DNA from: Planctomycetota bacterium | GTDB lineage: Bacteria; Planctomycetota; Phycisphaerae; WQYP01; JAJZKY01 | Direction: 5' to 3' | NCBI GenBank assembly: GCA_021803885.1 | Contig: JAJZKY010000132.1 | Coordinates: 1 to 9,756 of the forward strand | Length of the DNA: 9,756 nucleotides | Part shown: piece by piece, positions 4,972 to 9,756 of the stretch | Layout: each line of letters begins with the position of its first letter | How positions within the stretch are numbered: position 1 is the first letter of the stretch | Translations under genes and position numbers: made by a program | Notes under the pieces: generated by a model | Database searches by the model: none | The model's input: only the letters and a program-made list of their open reading frames with translations | Told to the model about the DNA's origin: nothing

Positions 4972-5143
4972 CGGCTTCCGGTTTCGCTGTCATGCGGTCA
5001 ATGATCTCATCGACCCTGGAATATGTGCGGGTACGATCCGCCTGCATCTGACGCCATGTGAACGCGAGGAACAGCATGTATGACACGCCGACACCGATCA
5101 CCATGGCGATAGTCACATAGGGAAGAACCTTTTTAGCGTCCAT
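4940..5143 (-). CDS. Single-pass membrane protein (67 residues)
   Basis: Begins with a basic MDAKK and a membrane helix at about residues 8-29 (PYVTIAMVIGVGVSYMLFLAF). A helical charged region follows (WRQMQADRTRTYSRVDEIIDRM) and then an acidic tail with a lone cysteine near the end (AGPCN). The ATG shares one base with the stop of the 305-residue gene (TGATG), so translation is coupled. The 32-nt overlap with the next membrane gene implies fixed stoichiometry of the pair. Candidate roles are holin, antiholin or minor virion membrane protein; none can be chosen from sequence. Confidence 0.7.
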   Translation of the reverse strand: MDAKKVLPYVTIAMVIGVGVSYMLFLAFTWRQMQADRTRTYSRVDEIIDRMTAKPEADDSADAGPCN

Positions 5144-6060
5144 CAGGTACTCATCGCCTCAATATCGTCCATTGCGTACTCGGCTACGCGGGCGGCAAGA
5201 ACAACCTGCTGCCCGGCAGGAACATTGTAAGCCAGCGCGTACAGGGATTCCTGCCCGCGCACCCATTCGACCCGCTGTGAGTAGCGCACAACCGCAGGGA
5301 TGGGAAGGCCAGACTCAATGATATCCGGCAGTTGCGACAGATCCGGGTCGGGAACCTGCCCCGAGTACACGTCCGCGTACACACCGCCTGCTACGGGAAC
5401 TGCGGTAAGCGACGCATAGTATATAGCACCTGCCGTCGCTGCCGCAATAGATTTCACCTGCACGGTGATTGGTGTCAGCGGATTAGCTAGGTTTGCCTGA
5501 ATTGCGCTGACATCAATCTGATACGGTCCCCACGACGCCTGGCCCGGTGTCGGTGCCAGTAGCGGCAGATAGTTAAGAAGCGTCACGTCACCGCCCGTGA
5601 TTGACTGCAATTCGAGATTGTTGAAGTCCGCCGCCGCGAGCGTGCCGCCTGCCAGGGTCGTGCCGTACAGATTGTAAATCCCTGACGGCAGCGTGATCCC
5701 GGTGATGTCCTGACCCGCGCCCGGCGAGGTAATCTGATGAGCACTGCCGATACCGCTGCCCGGCTGTACCGTCGTATGCGGGTCCGATCCGAACACGCCA
5801 AGCCTCAGGATGTTCCACAGCCTGCCGCTCGCCGGGGAGACCTGCACCTTTACCAGAATAGGACTAGTCACCCCGTCACCGATAGCCGATCCGCCAACCG
5901 GCTTGATGATAGGCCGGGCCGGGGACAGGCTGTCCAGCTTGCGTGACACGTCCTTGCCGAAGTCAAGGAACGCGGCGGCACCGATGAACACACCGCCATC
6001 CTGGCCGCTGTCGTCCATATCCGACGCCCTTGCGTCTGATGTAGCGCCGAAGATACCCAT
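5143..6060 (-). CDS. Probable large virion surface or vertex protein (305 residues)
   Basis: The longest complete gene in the window. The first 30 residues are Gly/Asp/Ser-rich and possibly flexible, with a short hydrophobic patch (GGVFIGAAAFLDFG, 22-35). The rest is low in charge, rich in Gly, Ala, Thr and Pro, and strand-like, with segments such as RLWNILRLGVFGS, ITLPSGIYNLYGT and GAIYYASLTAVPVAGG. The C-terminus contains VEWVRGQESLYALAYNV...QVVLAARVAEYAMDDIEAM. Such composition is typical of phage minor structural proteins. The ATG at 6060 directly follows the TAA of the 65-residue gene. No enzymatic motif is seen. Capsid vertex, spike base or minor structural protein are all possible. Confidence 0.6.
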   Translation of the reverse strand: MGIFGATSDARASDMDDSGQDGGVFIGAAAFLDFGKDVSRKLDSLSPARPIIKPVGGSAIGDGVTSPILVKVQVSPASGRLWNILRLGVFGSDPHTTVQPGSGIGSAHQITSPGAGQDITGITLPSGIYNLYGTTLAGGTLAAADFNNLELQSITGGDVTLLNYLPLLAPTPGQASWGPYQIDVSAIQANLANPLTPITVQVKSIAAATAGAIYYASLTAVPVAGGVYADVYSGQVPDPDLSQLPDIIESGLPIPAVVRYSQRVEWVRGQESLYALAYNVPAGQQVVLAARVAEYAMDDIEAMST

Positions 6061-6258
6061 TTATGCCTGCACCGCCATGAAGTAGTTGAGCCGGGCGTTG
6101 AGTGAGATAGTGCCGAGAATATTAGCCAGATAGCCGGTGATACGGGCTATCAGGTCAAAGAACCATGCGGCGACCGGAAAATCACCGCCGTTAAGCGCGT
6201 AGATTTCCGCTGCCGCAATGGCAATAGTTGCCAGGATGCGTACAGTATCCTCGTTCAC
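6061..6258 (-). CDS. Small membrane protein (65 residues), GTG start
   Basis: I place the start at the GTG 6258-6256, which overlaps the stop of the 174-residue gene (GTGA) and follows GGAAGGGACTGGTACG with a proper ribosome site. A longer frame starting at 6513 exists but its first 85 residues are an arginine-rich shadow of the neighbouring gene. The 65-residue product has two hydrophobic stretches, about residues 8-22 (ILATIAIAAAEIYAL) and 28-50 (PVAAWFFDLIARITGYLANILG). Function unknown. It belongs to the run of small membrane proteins between the wall-degrading enzymes and the surface proteins. Confidence 0.75.
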   Translation of the reverse strand: MNEDTVRILATIAIAAAEIYALNGGDFPVAAWFFDLIARITGYLANILGTISLNARLNYFMAVQA

Positions 6259-6779
6259 CGTACCAGTCCCTTCCGCCCCCCGCCGCCGCCTCCGCTGCTG
6301 CCGCTGCCACTGCCACCGCCGCTGCCGCCGGAAACCGCGAATTGTCCTTCCCGGTTGAAATACTGCCAGGCAAGCATGATCGTGTATCCGATGGCGATGA
6401 CATTGAGAAGCGGAATCAGCGCGTCGATGAAGCCCGCGAGGGCTAGCAGGCCGTAGAACAGGGAAGTCCACCAGAGCCGGGCCGGGCGGGCGAGAATACC
6501 GTTCTGCTTCCATTCGTCATAACAGATGATGCCCATTGCGGCGAACCAGCACATGATGATGATACGCTGACTGCCGAGCCTGCCGCCTGTCCGTCTCGTG
6601 GCAGGCAGCCGCGCACCCCATCGCGCCGTGAATGACGGACCTCCGCTGCCCCCGCTGACCTCGGGCGGCTCGGTGTAGCTGGTGTCCACGGAACCGGGGA
6701 TGCCCCTGGTCCGGTAGGACGGTCCCGCCGACCGGGATGGGGTAGTGTCCCTGACCGCTACTTCCCTGCTGGCAGTCAT
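6255..6779 (-). CDS. Membrane protein with disordered N-terminus and Gly/Ser tail (174 residues)
   Basis: The ATG at 6779 comes one base after the stop of the 91-residue gene and has GGTGGG nearby; an upstream GTG at 6827 would force a 47-nt overlap and is less likely. Residues 1-70 are rich in Ser, Thr, Pro and Arg and probably disordered. Hydrophobic helices follow at about 72-87 (RIIIMCWFAAMGIICY), 104-120 and 122-140 (with IDALIPLLNVIAIGYTIMLAW). Residues 150-168 are a Gly/Ser linker ending RKGLVR. I do not recognise the family. The two flexible ends suggest it could bridge a membrane and protein layers on both faces, but this is conjecture. Confidence 0.78.
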   Translation of the reverse strand: MTASREVAVRDTTPSRSAGPSYRTRGIPGSVDTSYTEPPEVSGGSGGPSFTARWGARLPATRRTGGRLGSQRIIIMCWFAAMGIICYDEWKQNGILARPARLWWTSLFYGLLALAGFIDALIPLLNVIAIGYTIMLAWQYFNREGQFAVSGGSGGGSGSGSSGGGGGGRKGLVR

Positions 6780-6780
6780 G

Positions 6781-7056
6781 TCAGCCCACCGTTCCCGCGA
6801 CGGATAGCCCGGCTCGCGCGATATCACCTGAGAAATAGATCATGAGTACCAGGATAGCGATGCTGATGGCAAGGATAATTTCGACATAGCCCATGACGGC
6901 ATCGGCCAGATCCTTGAACAGCGCAACGAATCCGCCTTCAATGCCGGATGCGATCTTGCCGCCCATGCCAGCGAACCAGCTAGACGCGGCGGATGCAGCC
7001 GAATTGAACCACGATAGCGGATTCCACCATGTAATAGTATTACCGGACTGTGCCAT
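6781..7056 (-). CDS. Small, probably abundant membrane protein (91 residues)
   Basis: The ATG at 7056 is preceded by GAAAGGAGGGAATC, the strongest ribosome site in the window, suggesting high expression. The N-terminal half is amphipathic and aromatic (WWNPLSWFNSAASAASSWFAG), followed by GGKIASGIEGGFVALFKDLADAV. A membrane helix spans about 57-75 (GYVEIILAISIAILVLMIYF), and the tail is short and small-residue rich. This resembles an abundant virion membrane protein of a lipid-containing phage more than a holin, but homology was not established. It follows the second lysozyme-like gene by 12 nt. Confidence 0.75.
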   Translation of the reverse strand: MAQSGNTITWWNPLSWFNSAASAASSWFAGMGGKIASGIEGGFVALFKDLADAVMGYVEIILAISIAILVLMIYFSGDIARAGLSVAGTVG

Positions 7057-7068
7057 GATTCCCTCCTT

Positions 7069-7602
7069 TCAGCACACACTTGAATATCCGCCAACGGACC
7101 ATGTTGAAAGACCCTGAAATGACCTTCCGCATAGTCCGCGTCCCGCCTGAAAGGCGGCGACGATATCATTATACGCCGGGTCGCCGAGCAATGTCTCTAC
7201 CGTGGCCTGCGTTCCCACGGTCATGCTCGGGTAGTTCTGGACACCGGACCCGTTGAACGTGGTCGATCCGGGCATCCGCTGAGTGGTATTCAGCGGATTC
7301 CAGCTACCGCCCCCTCCTTCCCGCTGCGCCCACGCCTCAATACTGCGGACGTTCGCGGTGGTCACGGGAGCGTGTATTCCTTTCAGGACGCCGATGGCGA
7401 ATGAATGCACGCTGCGCCCGACGTGACCTATTCCGGCAGAGCCGCCGCCGCCCCCGGACGACGGAGGGACGGCGCGGCCCTGCCTTACCGGAAGAACCGC
7501 CGTCAGCTTTGGCGGATTAATCAGGTTCTTCCGAAACCCCAATGCCTGGAAAAAAGACATTTTCGTGCCTTTCTTCCAGTATTTCATATCCCAATTCGGC
7601 AT
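7069..7602 (-). CDS. Lysozyme-like peptidoglycan hydrolase with shared PNWDMK N-terminal module (177 residues)
   Basis: Residues 2-39 (PNWDMKYW..., MSFFQALGFRKNL, NPPKL) match the transglycosylase upstream. A Gly-rich linker (50-55) leads to a catalytic-looking domain: SIEAWAQREGGGGSWNPLN at 88-105, then TTFNGSGVQNYPS and TVGTQATVETLL. A helix ending in Glu (E95), then Gly and WNP, resembles lysozyme-superfamily enzymes, and this EAW..EGG..NPLNTT type is known from actinobacterial and phage proteins. Two cysteines, C158 and C177, could form a disulfide. There is no signal peptide or membrane helix. The ATG shares a base with the preceding TAA (TAATG); a later ATG (Met15) has a better ribosome site, but the conserved PNWDMK before it favours the first. 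It probably cuts peptidoglycan during entry or exit. Confidence 0.78.
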   Translation of the reverse strand: MPNWDMKYWKKGTKMSFFQALGFRKNLINPPKLTAVLPVRQGRAVPPSSGGGGGSAGIGHVGRSVHSFAIGVLKGIHAPVTTANVRSIEAWAQREGGGGSWNPLNTTQRMPGSTTFNGSGVQNYPSMTVGTQATVETLLGDPAYNDIVAAFQAGRGLCGRSFQGLSTWSVGGYSSVC

Positions 7603-8219
7603 TAGTACCAGCCGTTAGCCAGATGGAAGTTCCATGCGTTAACCGGATTGCCGTACCGCTGCCGGATGTAAAGAAGCATCCAGTAAATCTGTGCGTGCGC
7701 TGACGAACGCCAGTCCGGGCTGACCGATGCCATCTTCGAACCAGGAAGCGCCTGCGGAATCCCGTATGCACCCGAACCGCTGTTCTGTGCGTACTGATTC
7801 CAGCCGGACTCAGCCATGACAATATTATTCAGGGCCATCCACTGCGCCCCGGTCCATCCGAACCGTGCGGCCATAACCTTGCCGAGCCGCTGATTAGCCT
7901 GCGGCGTGCCGCCCTTCGGCAGTCCGGCTGCCCGCACGGAGCGGGCTTTCGGCTTCGGCTTCGGCGTGTTATGCGTGACGTGCGAGGGCAACTGCGCTTT
8001 CAGCGCGGGCGGATGCAGGAGATTCTTACGGAATCCTAGCGCCTGGGTAAGTGACATGGGCTTCCCGATGGTCCAGTTCTTCATGTCCCAATTCGGTGTC
8101 ACTGCTGCTGCCCGCCCTCTTAAATGCGGCGAGATCACGGGCCGGAGCTGTCCTGCCAGCGAGAATCCCGCCGCGAATATCAGTGCCGCTATTCCTATCT
8201 TCGGTATCCAATTGGACAT
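7602..8219 (-). CDS. Membrane-anchored lytic transglycosylase (205 residues)
   Basis: I start it at the ATG 8219, after GGCAGGAA; an upstream Met at 8285 would overrun the 33-residue gene. Residues 5-25 (IPKIGIAALIFAAGFSLAGQL) form a membrane anchor or uncleaved signal. Residues 42-79 are the PNWDMK module, followed by a Pro/Lys linker (PKPKPKA). The catalytic domain covers about 108-205: NNIVMAESGWNQYAQN with E137, then GSGAYGIPQALPGSKMAS, and a terminal NAWNFHLANGWY. This is the SLT-like domain common at the ends of actinophage tape-measure proteins and in wall enzymes. Here it is a separate membrane protein, as in the transglycosylase P7 of membrane-containing phage PRD1. It likely opens peptidoglycan for genome entry. 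Confidence 0.88.
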   Translation of the reverse strand: MSNWIPKIGIAALIFAAGFSLAGQLRPVISPHLRGRAAAVTPNWDMKNWTIGKPMSLTQALGFRKNLLHPPALKAQLPSHVTHNTPKPKPKARSVRAAGLPKGGTPQANQRLGKVMAARFGWTGAQWMALNNIVMAESGWNQYAQNSGSGAYGIPQALPGSKMASVSPDWRSSAHAQIYWMLLYIRQRYGNPVNAWNFHLANGWY

Positions 8220-8235
8220 TTCCTGCCATTCGACG

Positions 8236-8337
8236 CTACTTCGGCGCAGCGACGTAGGGGAAGCCAAGTCTCGACAAACCGGCATACATCAGAGTAAAAG
8301 CAAACAGCAATCCGGCAATCAGGAAAATCTGCCTCAT
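8236..8337 (-). CDS. 33-residue single-pass membrane protein
   Basis: A tiny gene read by hand. Its ATG (8337-8335) shares one base with the TGA of the 115-residue gene (TGATG), and it ends with TAG at 8238-8236, 16 nt before the transglycosylase start. The product begins MRQ, has a hydrophobic helix at about residues 4-20 (IFLIAGLLFAFTLMYAG) and ends FPYVAAPK. It fills what would otherwise be a gap between two genes. Small single-span proteins of this size are typical of lipid-containing phages and of some lysis regulators. Confidence 0.68.
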   Translation of the reverse strand: MRQIFLIAGLLFAFTLMYAGLSRLGFPYVAAPK

Positions 8338-8684
8338 CACGCATTCGCCCATCCTGTGCTGCCGGTAGCCTTACCCCGGTCAAGCGCCCTGAGATACAGC
8401 CAGACAAGGTAGGCATTCGCAACCAGCGAGCCGATCACGGGCCACCATGACCTAGCCAGAATAGCAGAAAACGCGGCATATGCAAGAGAGTAGCCCACTG
8501 CATGCCACAGATACTCACGGCACGACTTCGCCTTAACCGGATCGGCCCCGAAGTTCTCCGCCGTCCACGGCGACGACTCGAACGTCGAATAGGCGTCCAG
8601 CGTCATCATGGAGGATGTCATGAACAGGAGCGCGGCAAGGGCACTGTCCGCCCCGGTCCCGCCCGGCATTCCGATCACGTCCAT
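8337..8684 (-). CDS. Multi-pass membrane protein, holin candidate (115 residues)
   Basis: The start chosen is the ATG at 8684, which shares a base with the TAA of the lysozyme-like gene (TAATG); a longer frame from 8756 is out of register with its neighbour's coding and less likely. Hydrophobic segments lie at about 13-30 (DSALAALLFMTSSMMTL) and 60-80 (LWHAVGYSLAYAAFSAILA), with a third at 83-102 (SWWPVIGSLVANAYLVWLYL). A polar loop with a lone cysteine sits between the first two. Three helices and location right after a lysozyme-like gene would suit a holin, but a structural membrane protein is equally possible. Confidence 0.72.
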   Translation of the reverse strand: MDVIGMPGGTGADSALAALLFMTSSMMTLDAYSTFESSPWTAENFGADPVKAKSCREYLWHAVGYSLAYAAFSAILARSWWPVIGSLVANAYLVWLYLRALDRGKATGSTGWANA

Positions 8685-9187
8685 TACCGCACGAAATCCC
8701 GTTCGCCATAGATCACAGACACGTCGTACTGATCGGGCACCGTCATGTACTGGCATGCCCAGATGTTATCTTCGGGCAGGTCATTCACGCCGATGGCCTG
8801 CCACACCTGCCGCCGTGTCGGGTAACCGGGGACATTCCGCCACCAGGCCACATGCAGCCGGGGAATGGCAAGAAGTGTCTCAGGCGGCATTGACTGAAAC
8901 GTGGAAACGCTCGCGTATATTGTAGCGTCGTGATGACCTAGCTGTGCCCGGTAATTGACAAACGGCAGGATATCGCCTGTACTCGCATCATATCGCTCAA
9001 CATCAAGCTCGCGGGCATACACTGCCTGCTGCGGCTGACCGGCATAAACGCCGATCATCACATGCCCGGCGAACTCATCAAGATACTTGCGCGCCCATGC
9101 GTAAGCACCGTTCGCGTATGCCATGCACCAATGATACTTACCATCAGGAATGTTACCGGGGTAAGCCGCGTCCACCATCAGGTCCAT
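8684..9187 (-). CDS. GH25-like lysozyme / glycoside hydrolase (167 residues)
   Basis: I prefer the ATG at 9187, because TAGGAG then lies 6-7 nt upstream; the ATG at 9193 would touch the ribosome site. The sequence starts MDLMVDAAYPGN and contains ELDVERYDAS with D62-V63-E64, matching the DxE catalytic motif of GH25 muramidases. The N-terminal D6 sits where GH25 has a conserved Asp. It ends with WACQYMTVPDQYDVSVIYG, similar to the C-terminal QY...YD.S strand of the barrel. At 167 residues it is shorter than usual GH25 domains (about 190-200). It has no signal peptide and would need a holin or a virion location to reach the wall. It likely cleaves the glycan strand of peptidoglycan. Confidence 0.7.
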   Translation of the reverse strand: MDLMVDAAYPGNIPDGKYHWCMAYANGAYAWARKYLDEFAGHVMIGVYAGQPQQAVYARELDVERYDASTGDILPFVNYRAQLGHHDATIYASVSTFQSMPPETLLAIPRLHVAWWRNVPGYPTRRQVWQAIGVNDLPEDNIWACQYMTVPDQYDVSVIYGERDFVR

Positions 9188-9196
9188 GTTCATCTC

Positions 9197-9754
9197 CTAC
9201 GGGAACTTGATATACGTGCCCTTGGGAACAGGCTTATTCGAGCCTGCATACTTACGCAGACCGGGATTCATTTTCAGGAGTTCCTTCTCCGTCACGCCAT
9301 GCCCCATGGCGATATGCTGCACGTCATAACGCCCGGTAGACCGCAGGGACTTCACGTCCATATTCTGATGCGTGACCAGTTTCTTATGCACGGGCGGCTT
9401 AGGCTGCGGGTTATGCTCCGGCCCGTGTCTCGGGATTGCCTGCGTCACCCGGATCTGCACCGCCCCCCGCTGGAGGCTCGTCGTGCCCGATGACGTGGCC
9501 GTGCCCCCGCCGCCAGACGTAGACCCGCCGCCGCCGCCGCCCAGCGAGCCATTGGAAATCAGGAAATACGCCCCGACCGCAACGAGGCCCAGCCACACGA
9601 TCATGGGCAGGCCGAGGAACTTGCTGGTCAGGAAACCGCCCTGCTGCTGCTGTGGCGGCGGCGGCAGCGGCTGCTGCTGCTGTTGCGGAGGAGGAGGTGG
9701 TGGCGCACTGAAGATGTTGGGGATGTTATGGATGCCCGGTGGGTGGCGCGGCAT
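9197..9754 (-). CDS. Membrane-anchored protein with Pro/Gln N-terminus and LysM-like C-terminus (185 residues, start uncertain)
   Basis: The ATG at 9754 is two bases from the window edge, so the ribosome site cannot be seen and the true start may lie further right. Residues 18-38 alternate runs of Pro and Gln. A membrane helix follows at about 48-67 (GLPMIVWLGLVAVGAYFLIS), then a Gly/Ser/Thr linker (69-94) and a basic region. Residues 141-185 resemble a LysM domain: GRYDVQHIAMGHGVTEKELLKMNPGL, then VPKGTYIKFP. LysM binds N-acetylglucosamine in peptidoglycan, so the protein would attach a membrane to the wall. The first strand is atypical for LysM (usual YTVxxGDT is not clear). It heads the run of wall-acting genes, with 9 bases to the next start. 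Confidence 0.72.
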   Translation of the reverse strand: MPRHPPGIHNIPNIFSAPPPPPPQQQQQPLPPPPQQQQGGFLTSKFLGLPMIVWLGLVAVGAYFLISNGSLGGGGGGSTSGGGGTATSSGTTSLQRGAVQIRVTQAIPRHGPEHNPQPKPPVHKKLVTHQNMDVKSLRSTGRYDVQHIAMGHGVTEKELLKMNPGLRKYAGSNKPVPKGTYIKFP

Positions 9755-9756
9755 GG

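Noticed and set aside
6259..6513. N-terminal extension of the 65-residue membrane protein
   Set aside because: The extra residues are Arg/Gln/His-rich and out of register with the 174-residue membrane gene, whose membrane helices lie in the same DNA; the GTG at 6258 has a ribosome site and GTGA overlap.
8220..8285. Longer start for the transglycosylase at 8285
   Set aside because: It would add a charged stretch before the membrane anchor and overlap the 33-residue gene; the ATG at 8219 places the hydrophobic helix at the N-terminus.
8685..8756. Longer start for the 115-residue membrane protein
   Set aside because: The extra 24 residues overlap the end of the lysozyme-like gene in another frame and are Arg-rich; the TAATG junction at 8684 is a typical coupled start.
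1..9756. tRNA, rRNA, transposase, integrase or restriction genes
   Set aside because: None seen on either strand; no cloverleaf or CCA end, and no characteristic catalytic motifs.

Overview
The window looks like part of the genome of a virus or integrated viral element of a high-GC Gram-positive (actinobacterial) host. All supported genes lie on the minus strand, so transcription runs from the right edge to the left. They are tightly packed, with stop/start overlaps of the forms TGATG, TAATG, ATGA and GTGA, AAGGAGG-type ribosome sites and frequent GTG starts. There is no rRNA, tRNA, transposase, integrase or CRISPR array.

Region A (9754 down to about 6061) is a cell-envelope module. In order it holds a membrane-anchored LysM-like protein, a GH25-like lysozyme, a 115-residue multi-pass membrane protein, a 33-residue single-pass membrane protein, a membrane-anchored lytic transglycosylase, a second lysozyme-like protein, and three membrane proteins of 91, 174 and 65 residues. 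Region B (6060 down to 3257) holds probable virion surface proteins (305, 128 and 238 residues), two overlapping 63/67-residue single-pass membrane proteins, an 83-residue protein and a very basic 53-residue protein. Region C (3255 down to 2134) holds small accessory genes. It starts at a good promoter (TTGCAC, 17 bp, TATGCT) with a palindrome in its spacer, and a G-quadruplex-prone terminator follows the first gene. The last gene is a 44-residue zinc-knuckle protein.

Region D (1806-2133) is non-coding apart from a doubtful small ORF. It packs four kinds of tandem repeat (11, 18, 6 and 23 bp) plus a GC hairpin, and looks like a replication or regulatory hub. Region E (1805 to the left edge) is an operon of a MoxR/CobS-type AAA+ ATPase and a partial protein with an HELLH zinc-protease-like motif, an acidic repeat linker and a VWA domain (DCSGS MIDAS).

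Together, at least nine membrane proteins, three or more wall-degrading or wall-binding proteins and spike-like proteins, with no tape measure, portal, terminase or sheath in view, suggest a tailless virus with an internal membrane (Tectiviridae-like). This is inference: no capsid protein or packaging ATPase lies in the window, and a tailed-phage or other element origin is not excluded. The most distinctive observation is a block of about 39 residues (PNWDMKxW...QALGFRKNL...PP) shared by two different wall-degrading enzymes and kept at the protein level despite synonymous change. It may be a virion- or membrane-targeting module.
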